From JBKPCD01 sp046727175 (GTDB lineage: Bacteria; Acidobacteriota; Vicinamibacteria; Vicinamibacterales; 2-12-FULL-66-21), in contig JBKPCD010000116.1 in NCBI GenBank assembly GCA_046727175.1, forward strand, positions 1 through 19,295: DNA of 19,295 nt, read 5' to 3'. The position numbers were made by a program, and so were the translations under genes. The notes under the pieces are model-generated. The model saw nothing but the letters and a program-made list of their open reading frames with translations, searched no databases and had not been told where the DNA came from. Each line of letters opens with the position of its first letter. The first letter of the stretch is position 1. Below are positions 7,599 through 17,212 of this stretch, piece after piece.

Positions 7599-7617
7599 TT
7601 CACAAGAAGCTCCGACC

Positions 7618-9189
7618 ATGACCTCGATGACGTCGCCCGCACGCGCCAAGAGCCCCGATGCCCCTTCGAATGAAAACCAGCGTCTCGCGACGCTGCTGCA
7701 GATCGGTCAGGCGCTCTCGAGCACGCTGAACGTCAAGGCGGCGCTGCACGAAGTGCTCGAGGCGATCGGCCGCCAGAGCCGCATCACGCGGGGTCTCGTC
7801 GTGCTGCAGGACGAGGACAGCAAGCAGCTGCACGTGGAGGCGGCCGTCGGGCTGAATCGACCCTCGCATCAGGTGCGCTACGCGGTCGGCGAGGGGGTCA
7901 TCGGCAGGGTGGTCGAAACCGGCAAGCCGATCATCGTTCCACGCGTCAGCCGGGAGCCGGCACTCGTGTTTCGCGCGACGTCGCGCGACGATGCCGTCAA
8001 AGAGGAGTCGAGCTTCGTCTGCGTCCCCATTGCCATCGATCGGCGCGTCGTCGGCGCGCTCGGGATTACGCTGAAGTTCAAGCCCGATCGGAATTTCGAT
8101 CGATCGTCGGCGTTCTTCGGAGTGGTGGCCTCGATGATCGGACAGGCGCTGAAGGTCCAGCGGCTCGTCGCCGCCCAGCATCGTCGTCTCGTCAACGAGA
8201 ACGCGCATCTGCGCCAGGAGCTTCGGGAGCGCTACGACTTCGCGGGCATCATCGGCTCGAGCGGTCCGATGCAGCGCGTCTACGAGCAGGTTTCGCAGGT
8301 CGCGAGGACGAACACGTCCGTGCTCCTGCGCGGCGAGTCGGGAACAGGCAAGGAGCTGATTGCGCACGCGATCCACTACAACTCCGCGCGCGCAAAAAAG
8401 CCCTTCGTAAAGGTGAGCTGCGGCGCGCTGCCCGACACCCTCATCGAATCAGAGCTGTTCGGGTACGAGAAAGGGGCCTTCACCGGCGCCGAGGGGCGCA
8501 AGAAGGGGCGCTTCGAGCTTGCAGAAGCCGGGACGCTGTTTCTGGACGAGATCGGTGACGTGCACCTCGCGACCCAGGTCAAGCTCCTTCGCGTGCTTCA
8601 GGAACGGGAGTTCGAGCGGCTCGGCGGGACCGAAACGCTGCGCGCGAACGTCCGGCTCATCACGGCTACGCACAAGGACATGGAGCGCGCGATCGAGCAG
8701 GGGATGTTCCGTGAGGATCTGTTCTACCGGCTGAACGTCTTTCCGATTTTCATTCCGCCGCTGCGGGAGCGGAAGCCCGACGTGCTGCTGCTGGCCGACT
8801 ATTTCCTGCAGCGGTTCGCCGCCGAGCACGGAAAAGACATCAGGCGCATCTCGACACCGGCGATTGACATGCTGGCCGCGTATCACTGGCCCGGCAACGT
8901 GCGCGAGCTCCAGAACGTCGTCGAGCGCGCGGTGCTGGTCTGTGATGGTCACGTCCTTCACGCGCATCACCTGCCGCCCACGCTGCAGACCGCCGAAGCC
9001 TCGGGCACCGTCATGAGCCTCGCGCTCGCGGACGCCGTCGCCGCGTACGAGAAGGACCTGTTGCAGGATGCGTTGAAGAGCGCGCGCGGCAACCGGGCTC
9101 GGGCAGCGCGACTGCTGCGCACAACGGACCGCGTCTTGAACTATAAGGTTCGGAAGCTTGGGATAGACTGGAAACGTTTCAAGGGTTAG
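7618..9189 (+). CDS. Sigma-54-dependent transcriptional activator, GAF-AAA+-Fis (NifA-like architecture)
   Basis: A 523-residue enhancer-binding protein. Residues about 24-185 form a GAF sensor domain. The AAA+ domain carries Walker A GESGTGKE at 239-246, the sigma-54 contact loop GAFTGA at 286-291, Walker B GTLFLDEI at 305-312 and the WPGNVREL block at 424-431. The C-terminus (about 487-515) is a Fis-type helix-turn-helix. With GAFTGA intact it should open sigma-54 promoters. The cysteine-rich interdomain linker of oxygen-sensitive NifA is absent and no nif genes are nearby, so nitrogen fixation is not implied. The GAF ligand is unknown. The first ATG lacks a strong ribosome site; the ATG at 7627 is an alternative. 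It lies between ilvD and ilvA, but nothing here proves that it controls them. Confidence 0.93.
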   Translation: MTSMTSPARAKSPDAPSNENQRLATLLQIGQALSSTLNVKAALHEVLEAIGRQSRITRGLVVLQDEDSKQLHVEAAVGLNRPSHQVRYAVGEGVIGRVVETGKPIIVPRVSREPALVFRATSRDDAVKEESSFVCVPIAIDRRVVGALGITLKFKPDRNFDRSSAFFGVVASMIGQALKVQRLVAAQHRRLVNENAHLRQELRERYDFAGIIGSSGPMQRVYEQVSQVARTNTSVLLRGESGTGKELIAHAIHYNSARAKKPFVKVSCGALPDTLIESELFGYEKGAFTGAEGRKKGRFELAEAGTLFLDEIGDVHLATQVKLLRVLQEREFERLGGTETLRANVRLITATHKDMERAIEQGMFREDLFYRLNVFPIFIPPLRERKPDVLLLADYFLQRFAAEHGKDIRRISTPAIDMLAAYHWPGNVRELQNVVERAVLVCDGHVLHAHHLPPTLQTAEASGTVMSLALADAVAAYEKDLLQDALKSARGNRARAARLLRTTDRVLNYKVRKLGIDWKRFKG

Positions 9190-9194
9190 GTCAA

Positions 9195-9289
9195 GGGAAA
9201 AGGGAAAAGGGAAAGAAGACGAGTTCTTTGAACGGGCTCTTACTTTATCCCTTGTCCCTTGTTCCTTTTTCCCTTTTCCTTTTTCCCAT
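9195..9289. repeat. Purine/pyrimidine heptamer arrays facing each other; likely terminator
   Basis: GGGAAAA, GGGAAAA and GGGAAAG (9195-9215) are followed after about 32 bases by TCCCTTG, TCCCTTG, TTCCTTT, TTCCCTT, TTCCTTT and TTCCCAT (9248-9289), all at exact 7-base period. The arms are complementary and give a long imperfect hairpin between the convergent activator and ilvA genes. The pyrimidine arm also provides a U-rich 3' end for the plus-strand transcript, so a terminator role is plausible. Confidence 0.65.
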
Positions 9290-9307
9290 GACTCCGTCAG
9301 CGAGCCG

Positions 9308-10870
9308 CTAGGCGAGAAACAGCTCGTACGCGGCGTTTTCCTGTTCCCGCAGGTAGCGGTACCCGAGACCATCCAGGAACTCGTCGAACCGGCTCATTTC
9401 ATCCGCCGGAACTTCGAACCCGGCCAGCACGCGACCGAAATCGGCGCCGTGATTCCGATAGTGGAACAGGCTGATGTTCCAGCGTCCGCCGAGCTCGTCG
9501 AGGAATGTCATCAGCGCGCCGGGGCGCTCGGGAAACTCGAATCGGCAGAGTTGTTCGTTCGTGACTTCGCGGCTGCGTCCGCCAACCATGTGCCGCACGT
9601 GGAGCTTGGCCACTTCGTTGTCGGTGAGTTCCACCGTTCGGTAGCCGATGCGCGTCAACGTCGCGACGAGCTCCGCGGCGTCGCCACGCGATCGCGTGGC
9701 GATGCCGACGAAGATGTGCGCCTCGTCGCGGCCGCTCAGCCGGTAGTTGAATTCGGTCACCACGCGGCGCCCGATTGCCGCGCAGAATTCCCGGAACGCT
9801 CCCGGTCGCTCGGGGATCGTGACGCCGAAGAGCGCCTCACGCGCTTCGCCAACCTCGGCCCGTTCGGCGACGAATCGCAGCCGATCGAAGTTCATGTTCG
9901 CGCCGCTCAGGACGGCTGCAAGCGGTTGATTGGTCACGCCGGTTCGCTCGACCCAGGCGCGCACGCCTGCGACGGCGAGGGCACCAGCGGGTTCCAGGAT
10001 CGACCGCGTCTCGTCGAAGATGTCCTTGATCGCTGCGCAGATCTCGTCGTTCGACACTCGCACGATCTCGTCAACCGTCGCGCGGACGATCGGGAACGTC
10101 ACCTCGCCAACTTCCCGCACGGCGACGCCGTCGGCGAAGATCCCGACGCGGTCGAGGATCACACGATGACCGGCGGCAAGCGATTGGAACATCGCATCTG
10201 CCTCGTACGGCTCGACGCCAATCATGCGCACGCCCGGCCGAAGCGCCTTGACGTAGCTTGCGATGCCCGCAATGAGCCCGCCGCCTCCGACCGGAACGAA
10301 GATCGCGGAGACGGTGCCGAGTCGATGCCGAAGGATCTCGTGGCCTATCGTTCCCTGGCCGGCAATGACGAGCGGATCGTCGAACGGGTGCACGAACGCG
10401 CAGCCGGTCTCGCTGACGAGCTCGTCGCAGCGCGCTTTGGCGTCCGCATAGCTGTCGCCCGCGAGGACGACCTCGGCGCCCATCTCCCGCACCGCTTCGA
10501 CCTTGATCTCCGGCGTCGTCTGCGGCATGACGATGAGCGCGCGCAGCCCCAGATGGCGCGCCGCGAACGCAACGCCTTGCGCGTGATTCCCGGCGCTTGC
10601 CGCCATCACGCCGCGGCGCCGCTCCGCGTCGGTCATGTGCGCGATCTTGTTGTACGCCCCGCGCAGTTTGAAGCTGAAGACGGGCTGGAGGTCCTCTCGC
10701 TTGAGGAGCACGTCATTGCCGAGGCGATGTGACAGTCGTGGTGCAGGCTCCAGCGGCGTCTCGTGCGCGACGTCGTAGACGCGGCTCGTCAGGATCAGCC
10801 GCAGCATCGTGTCGAGGTCTGTGGCCAGCTCGGAGACGCGGGGCACGGAGTGAACCGGCTCTCGGCTCAT
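9308..10870 (-). CDS. ilvA: Threonine ammonia-lyase, biosynthetic (long form)
   Basis: PLP enzyme turning threonine into 2-ketobutyrate and ammonia, the committed isoleucine step. The 520-residue length matches the allosteric biosynthetic form. The PLP Lys is K68 in FSFKLRGAYNK, SAGNHAQGVA is at 92-101, and the glycine loop PVGGGGLIAG that binds the PLP phosphate is at 193-202. Two ACT-like regulatory domains (about 340-415 and 435-510), with ERPGAFREF and ERPGALMTF openings, imply isoleucine inhibition and valine relief as in the known family. The ATG lies inside a GGCTCTC-type heptamer array and has no clear ribosome site, so the start is uncertain; GTG at codon 9 and ATG at codon 22 are alternatives. 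It is the last gene of the thr cluster. Confidence 0.95.
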   Translation of the reverse strand: MSREPVHSVPRVSELATDLDTMLRLILTSRVYDVAHETPLEPAPRLSHRLGNDVLLKREDLQPVFSFKLRGAYNKIAHMTDAERRRGVMAASAGNHAQGVAFAARHLGLRALIVMPQTTPEIKVEAVREMGAEVVLAGDSYADAKARCDELVSETGCAFVHPFDDPLVIAGQGTIGHEILRHRLGTVSAIFVPVGGGGLIAGIASYVKALRPGVRMIGVEPYEADAMFQSLAAGHRVILDRVGIFADGVAVREVGEVTFPIVRATVDEIVRVSNDEICAAIKDIFDETRSILEPAGALAVAGVRAWVERTGVTNQPLAAVLSGANMNFDRLRFVAERAEVGEAREALFGVTIPERPGAFREFCAAIGRRVVTEFNYRLSGRDEAHIFVGIATRSRGDAAELVATLTRIGYRTVELTDNEVAKLHVRHMVGGRSREVTNEQLCRFEFPERPGALMTFLDELGGRWNISLFHYRNHGADFGRVLAGFEVPADEMSRFDEFLDGLGYRYLREQENAAYELFLA

Positions 10871-10884
10871 GGCTCTCGGCTTTG
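10857..10884. repeat. Heptamer repeat spanning the ilvA start
   Basis: Four exact-period units are seen on the plus strand: GGCTCTC, GGCTCAT, GGCTCTC and GGCTTTG. The CAT of the second unit is the complement of the annotated ilvA start codon, so the first five residues (MSREP) are encoded by repeat sequence. Confidence 0.7.
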
Positions 10885-10898
10885 GGCACGATGGTGTT

Positions 10899-10948
10899 GG
10901 GCGGGACTTTCAAGCCCCGCCCGCGCGGCGCGGTCTAAAGACCGCGCC
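10899..10948. terminator. Double hairpin between thrA and ilvA
   Basis: GGGCGGG (10899-10905) pairs with CCCGCCC (10916-10922), and GGCGCGGTCT (10927-10936) pairs perfectly with AGACCGCGCC (10939-10948) around a two-base loop. The element sits in the 105-base gap between thrA and ilvA. There is no U tract, so a dispersed palindromic repeat or a transcript-stabilising element is as likely as a terminator. It implies that thrA and ilvA transcript levels may differ. Confidence 0.5.
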
Positions 10949-10975
10949 CTGCAAAGAAGCCGATTCAAGTCGCGC

Positions 10976-13483
10976 CTATCGCGCCGCGAGGGAATAGATG
11001 TCATTCAGCACGCCCGCCGCGGTTACAGCGGCCCCCGCCCCGGGTCCGCTGATGATCAGCGGCTCGGTCAGGTATCGACGCGTCGTGAAGGCGACGAGAT
11101 TGCGCGTCCCTTCGAGCGCACCCAGCGGGCTCGACGCTGGAACGGCGACGAGGCGCGCCGACACCGCCCGCGGCGTCGCGGCGACGACGTAGCGCAACAC
11201 CCGGCCGTTCGCTGCTTCGCGCTTCACGCGTGTGGCCCACTCCTGGTCAAAGTCGGCGAGCCGCTTGACGAACTCCGACGCGGCGACGCTCTTCAAGGAG
11301 CGCGGCACCAGATCGTCTGGCGCGGGGGCAGGCCCACGGTAGCCAAGCAACCGCGCGAGAATCAGCGCCTTGCGCGCCGCGTCCTGACCGGTCAGATCTT
11401 CCCTCGGATCCGGCTCCGCATACCCGCGTTCGACAGCCTCGCGTACCGCCTCGGAAAACGGCCGTCCCGCCGACACCGCCGACACGACGTACATCAACGT
11501 GCCGCTCACGCAGCCTTCGATGCGCAAGACGCGATCGCCCGTCTCCGCGAGCTTGAGGAACGTGTCGATGATCGGCAATCCGGCGCCGACGGTTGCCTCA
11601 TAGCGAATGCGCCGCCCCGCTGCTTTCGACGCAGAGAACAGCGCGGCGTAGCTTTCCCACGTCCCGGCGAGTGGCTTCTTGTTGGCGAGGACGATGTCGA
11701 ACCCATGACCGACCGCCGTGCGGAGCAGATCGTGGGTCTCCTCGCTCGTGACGTCCACGACGACCGGACGCGACACGGCATGGCTTGCCATGACCGTCAG
11801 CGCTTCCGCCGCCGATGCCGAACGTCCGCCCAGCGCGGTCAACAGCGCACCCGCGTCTTTAGCGCGCGCGAGCTGGAGCAGCCGACTGCGAGAAATGCCG
11901 CGCGGCTCGAATAGGTATCCCGACCGGTCGAGCAAGCCGACGACGCGGACGCGGGGCTGGCCGTTCGTGCTCGCTGCGATCTGGTCTGCGAGCGTCCGTC
12001 CGACGCGGCCGAAACCAAGAAGGACGAGATCCGTGCGCGGCACGGCCAGTGGACGTCCACCGCCAATCTTCGACAGCTGAAACGCGGCGTGAACGCGCCG
12101 GGCCGCTTCGGGCGCGTCGGCCGCCGTCACGGCGAATGAGATGTTGCGCTCGGATGATCCCTGTGCGATTGCGACGACGTTGATGCCGCCCGCCGCGAGC
12201 GCAGAGAATACGCGGGCCGCGATTCCGGGACTGCCAGCCATGCCGTCGCCGACGACCGCAATCACGGCGATTCCGGGACGGGCCGTGACGTTGTCGATCA
12301 GCCCGCTCGCAAGCTCTTCACGAAATGCGTTGCGAACGCTTCGGAGTGCGCGCTCCGCGTCCGCCTCGGCGACCGTGAACCCGATCGAGCTCTCGGACGA
12401 CGCCTGAAAGATCGTCGACACCGACAGCCGCTCCGCATCCACGGCGGCGAAGGTTCGCGCCGCGATGCCGTGGACGCCGACCATGCCCTTGCCGGCGACC
12501 GTCACGATCGCCTGACCGTGAACAATCGCGAGTGCTTTGACGGGATAGCCCGGCGCCGTACGCCGCGCGGATACCTCGGTGCCCGGCCGGTCGGTATTGA
12601 TGATCGATCTCACGTGAAGAACGATCCTCGTCCCGGCAATCGGAATCAGCGCACGTGGATGCAGCACCTTCGCGCCATAATGCGCGACCTCGGCCGCTTC
12701 CCGGTGGTGCAACTGCGGGATGAGCCGCGCATCGGGAACGAGCCGTGGATCGGTCGTCAAGATTCCCGGCACGTCCTTCCACAGCACGACGCGCCGCGCT
12801 CCAAGCGGACGCGCCAGCAGCGTGGCTGTCAGATCCGAGCCGCCACGTCCAAGCGTCGTCGCGCTGCGGTCCGGGGCCTGACCGATGAACCCTGGAACGA
12901 CGGCCACGGTTCCAGCACTGAGCAGCGGGCGCAGCACGCGGCGTGCGCGTCGTGCGGTCTCACCGATGTTCGGCGCGGCGCCGCCGTGCTGGCCGTCGGT
13001 GACGACGACCTGCAGCGCGTCGACGTAGCTCGCGCGCCGCCCCGCCCGATTCAATGTTGCGGCAATGATTGCGGCAGACGTGCGCTCGCCGCGCGCGACC
13101 AGCAGGTCCCTGGCGCGGGGCGCGAGATGTCTGAGCACCGAGACGGCGCCACAGAGCTCGCGGTACTCACGCGCGGCGGCGTCGACCTCCGCGAGCAGTC
13201 GGCGTCGATTCAGGCCGGGCGGCAGCAGCGCCTTGACGAGTTCCCGATGGCGTCGAAGAAACGTCGCGGCAATCTTGCCCGCTTCGTCCGACTTGCCATC
13301 GGCCGCCCGATTGGCGCCCGAGAGGAGCAGGTCGGTGACGCCGGCAAGCGCGGAGGCCACGACGACGAGCGGTCCGGGATGCTTGACAATCAGATCCGCG
13401 GCCTTCTGGACGGCGGCCGCGTCGGCGAGCGACACTCCGCCGAACTTCCACACCTCCAGAGGCAGTCGCGCCTGGGGAGTCAC
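10976..13483 (-). CDS. thrA: Bifunctional aspartate kinase / homoserine dehydrogenase
   Basis: Catalyses the first and third steps from aspartate to threonine. With the GTG start at 13483 the protein has 835 residues, close to known ThrA fusions. The kinase domain opens with KFGGVS at 13-18 and has TTLGRGGSDLTA at 209-220. Two ACT domains (about 325-470) should bind threonine for feedback control. The dehydrogenase has its nucleotide motif GFGRVG at 490-495, ANKKPLAG at 600-607 and catalytic-region DPREDLTGQDAARK at 692-705. The frame is open to an ATG at 13690, but those 69 extra residues are Arg/Gly/Pro-rich, come from a palindromic repeat and precede the conserved kinase start. A purine-rich GGTGGAGG lies upstream of the GTG. 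Aspartate-semialdehyde dehydrogenase, the intervening step, is not in the window. Confidence 0.94.
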   Translation of the reverse strand: MTPQARLPLEVWKFGGVSLADAAAVQKAADLIVKHPGPLVVVASALAGVTDLLLSGANRAADGKSDEAGKIAATFLRRHRELVKALLPPGLNRRRLLAEVDAAAREYRELCGAVSVLRHLAPRARDLLVARGERTSAAIIAATLNRAGRRASYVDALQVVVTDGQHGGAAPNIGETARRARRVLRPLLSAGTVAVVPGFIGQAPDRSATTLGRGGSDLTATLLARPLGARRVVLWKDVPGILTTDPRLVPDARLIPQLHHREAAEVAHYGAKVLHPRALIPIAGTRIVLHVRSIINTDRPGTEVSARRTAPGYPVKALAIVHGQAIVTVAGKGMVGVHGIAARTFAAVDAERLSVSTIFQASSESSIGFTVAEADAERALRSVRNAFREELASGLIDNVTARPGIAVIAVVGDGMAGSPGIAARVFSALAAGGINVVAIAQGSSERNISFAVTAADAPEAARRVHAAFQLSKIGGGRPLAVPRTDLVLLGFGRVGRTLADQIAASTNGQPRVRVVGLLDRSGYLFEPRGISRSRLLQLARAKDAGALLTALGGRSASAAEALTVMASHAVSRPVVVDVTSEETHDLLRTAVGHGFDIVLANKKPLAGTWESYAALFSASKAAGRRIRYEATVGAGLPIIDTFLKLAETGDRVLRIEGCVSGTLMYVVSAVSAGRPFSEAVREAVERGYAEPDPREDLTGQDAARKALILARLLGYRGPAPAPDDLVPRSLKSVAASEFVKRLADFDQEWATRVKREAANGRVLRYVVAATPRAVSARLVAVPASSPLGALEGTRNLVAFTTRRYLTEPLIISGPGAGAAVTAAGVLNDIYSLAAR

Positions 13484-13502
13484 GATTGGTCCTCGACCTC
13501 CA

Positions 13503-13628
13503 CCGGGGGACTTCGTCCCCCGGACCCCCCTTCCCACCCCACTGCGCAGATTCCGCGCAGTGCGGGCCCCGGTTTCGCGGTTGCTCGCGGGCCCGGGGTC
13601 CCCGGCGCGCGTTTTGTGCGCGCTGGGG
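13503..13628. repeat. GC-rich palindromic repeat cluster upstream of thrA
   Basis: Three clear hairpins lie in tandem: CCGGGGGAC/GTCCCCCGG with a TTC loop (13503-13523), CACTGCGC/GCGCAGTG (13540-13562), and a 12-bp stem from CCCC at 13600 to GGGG at 13628 around a TTTTG loop; GGGCCC words also recur. A related hairpin with the same CGGGGTCCCCG entry and T-rich loop occurs at 19242-19276. This looks like a dispersed REP-like family, not a gene, although the thrA frame happens to stay open through it. Confidence 0.6.
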
Positions 13629-13702
13629 AGGAGGCGGCCCCGTTGCCCCGCTCCGCTCCCGCGGCTCTCTCGCTGCGCTCGTTCACTCATCGGAATGACG
13701 AT

Positions 13703-15039
<1,337 letters not shown>

Positions 15040-15043
<4 letters not shown>

Positions 15044-16284
15044 CGTGATGGCGAGGCCAGCGCCGGCGCGGCGTCACTGGCCTCGAATTCCTGCAGCGAG
15101 CGCCCGATCCTCACCGGTTCGACTCCGCGGCCGTTCAGAACTTCGGCGGTCTTGTAGCCGTTGCCCGTGATGCAGATGACGATCGATTCGTCGCGTGGAA
15201 TCGCGCCGCGGGCGATGAGCCTTCGGGTGGCCGCAACAGTGACGCCGCCTGCTGGCTCGGTGAAAATGCCCTCGGTTTCTGCCAGGAGCTGGATTCCCTC
15301 GACGACTTCGTCTTCGGTCACCATCGCTCCCGAACCACCACTCGATCGAATCGCACGGAGCACCTGGAACCCGTCGGCCGGATTACCGATCGCAATCGAC
15401 TTGGCGATCGTGTTCGGTTTCACGGGCTCGGGGAATTCGAGACCGGCCTCGAGTGCCTTCACGACCGGCGCGCAGCCGCCAGCCTGAGCGGCGTGAATCG
15501 ACGGCAAGTCGTCATCCACGAGACCGACGCGGCGCAGCTCGTCGAACCCTTTCAGGATTCGCGGCAGGAGCGTGCCGCCAGCCACGGGCGAGACGACGTG
15601 CCGCGGCAGCCGCCAGCCAAGCTGCTCGGCGATTTCGAAGCCGTAGGTCTTTGCGCCTTCGGCGTAATAGGCGCGTAAATTGATGTTGGCGAAACCCCAC
15701 TGATACCGGTCCGCCACCTGCGTACACAGCCGATTCACGTCGTCGTAGTTCCCGCGCACCGCGATGAGTCGTGGACGATACACGCTTGCGCCCGTGACTT
15801 TGGCCGCCTCGAGATCGTCGGGAATGAAGACGCAGCAGGCAAGTCCGAGCCGCGCCGCATGCGATGCGACGCTGTTCGCGAGATTGCCGGTCGACGCGCA
15901 GGCGAACACGGAGAACCCGAGCTCGACGGCGCGCGTCGCAGCGACGGAGACGACACGATCCTTGTAGGAGCACGTCGGATGGTTCACCGAGTCGTCTTTG
16001 ACGTAGAGGTCGCGCACGCCGAGCCGGGCGGCGAGCCGATCCGCTCGCACGAGCGGCGTGAATCCGGAGTGCAGCCCGGTCAGCGGCGGACCCTCGATCG
16101 GAAGGAGCTCGCGGTAGCGCCACAGGTTCTTGGGGCGCCGTTCAATCGCGTCGCGCGAGATCGCCGGCTTGATCGCCGCGTAATCGAACGTGACCTCGAG
16201 CGGGCCGAGACACTGATCGCACACCCAGAGCGCCGCAGCGGGGAAGGTGGCCTGACAAAGATGACAGCGAAGGCTAAATGTCAT
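15040..16284 (-). CDS. Second threonine synthase (paralogue; PLP fold type II)
   Basis: A 414-residue PLP enzyme of the threonine synthase family. It has a compact zinc ribbon (C7, C10, C22, C25), the PLP Lys K108 in TCSYKDRV, ASTGNLANSVASHAA from 130 and a phosphate loop of the type PVAGGTLLP at 233-241. It differs from the neighbouring plant-type enzyme in most blocks, so it is an old paralogue and not a recent copy. It may be the true threonine synthase, the neighbour's partner, or act on another phosphorylated or sulfonated amino acid, as cysteate synthase does in this family. I chose the ATG at 16284, 7 bases after the thrB stop with AAAGGA inside the end of thrB; an ATG at 16323 would overlap thrB and add 13 unconserved residues. 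It overlaps the next gene by four bases. Confidence 0.9.
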
Positions 16285-16291
16285 GATCGAA

Positions 16292-17212
16292 TTATGATTT
16301 TCCTTTCTCTGACTGATAGACATCGAGTGTCCTCACTGTGCATGGCAGATCGAGACGGCGGAAAATGTCGGCGAACAACGACGCGACGTCCGAGCCGCCA
16401 TCCGACGTCAGGGCAACAATCGATGGTCCGGCGCCACTCAGGCTGACGCCAAGCACCGCCGGATGGTCGAGCGCGAGCGCGTCCGTGAGCCCGGGCATAA
16501 GCGGCGCGCGGAACGGCTGATGCCAGCGGTCCCGCATTGCCTCGCGCAAGTCGTCGTAGCAGCCGTTCTCGAGCGCGTGCACGAGCATCAGCGCCCGCTG
16601 CAGGTTGAACACCGCGTCGCGCATGCCGATCGACGCCGGCAGCACGCTGCGGGCGCGCGACGTTTCCACCCGGACGGCGGGTGTCGCGACGACCAGCCGG
16701 ATTGCCATCGGCCATCGCCACGTGCGCGCCGTCACACGCCCGTCGTCGTGCACGCAGCTCAAGGTGAGGCCGCCCGAGATTGCCGCGGCCACGTTGTCGG
16801 GATGGCCTTCGACTTCGCATGCGAGCGTCAGCCAGTCGGCGGACGGCCGGTTCGTAATGAGCTCGTAGAGGCGAAGGCCCGCGACGGTGGCGGCACCGCT
16901 GCTTCCGAGGCCCGCCTGCAATGGAATCTCGGTTCGAACCTCGACCGAGACTCCCGGCGCCTGAATCCCGATGCGGCGCCGCGCGTGCCGGAACGCCTGT
17001 TCGATGCGGTTGTCGCCGACCAGCGGGGCGTCGACGAAGCGGCATTCGAAGACGTCCGGCTCCGAGGGCCGGACGTCCACGACGCGCACGCACAGAAACA
17101 GCCGGACGGCCACCGCCAGCGTATCGAACGCCGGACCCAGGTTGCTGACGGATCCGGGGACGACGATGTCGCGCTCGTCGGTCGACGGATCCTCGGCGCG
17201 CGGCATCGCCAT
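16292..17212 (-). CDS. thrB: Homoserine kinase (GHMP family)
   Basis: Phosphorylates homoserine to O-phosphohomoserine, the substrate of threonine synthase. The 306-residue length and three GHMP motifs fit ThrB: VPGSVSNLGPAFD at 18-30, the ATP-binding PLQAGLGSSGA at 97-107, and SLSGAGPSIVAL near the C-terminus. EGHPDNVAAAISGG (135-148) is the typical active-site region. The start has AAGGAAGG about 8 bases upstream; an ATG two codons later is also possible. It is the first gene of thrB, two threonine synthases, thrA and ilvA on this strand, with a promoter candidate directly upstream. Gene order differs from enterobacterial thrABC. Confidence 0.95.
   Translation of the reverse strand: MAMPRAEDPSTDERDIVVPGSVSNLGPAFDTLAVAVRLFLCVRVVDVRPSEPDVFECRFVDAPLVGDNRIEQAFRHARRRIGIQAPGVSVEVRTEIPLQAGLGSSGAATVAGLRLYELITNRPSADWLTLACEVEGHPDNVAAAISGGLTLSCVHDDGRVTARTWRWPMAIRLVVATPAVRVETSRARSVLPASIGMRDAVFNLQRALMLVHALENGCYDDLREAMRDRWHQPFRAPLMPGLTDALALDHPAVLGVSLSGAGPSIVALTSDGGSDVASLFADIFRRLDLPCTVRTLDVYQSEKGKS

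Larger units (their letters stand above)
6789..7617. other. Divergent spacer between ilvD and the sigma-54 activator gene
   Basis: I see no convincing gene in these 829 bases; the open frames lack family features and plausible ribosome sites. In order it holds the ilvD untranslated leader with a heptamer array, the attenuator-like hairpins, an operator-like palindrome, an AT-rich patch, a second heptamer array that folds on itself (about 7089-7144), then about 270 bases with nothing recognisable. It ends with the promoter and paired palindromes of the activator gene. Confidence 0.6.

Noticed and set aside
7440..7617. Sigma-54 promoter (-24/-12) upstream of the activator gene
   Set aside because: No GG-N10-GC pair with the surrounding consensus was found; a sigma-70-like pair fits better.
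7268..7642. A 124-codon minus-strand frame overlapping the activator promoter
   Set aside because: It covers both palindromes and the start of the activator gene, and shows no family features.
13484..13690. 69-residue N-terminal extension of thrA
   Set aside because: The residues are encoded by palindromic repeat DNA and lie ahead of the conserved kinase start; the remaining 835 residues already match known ThrA length.
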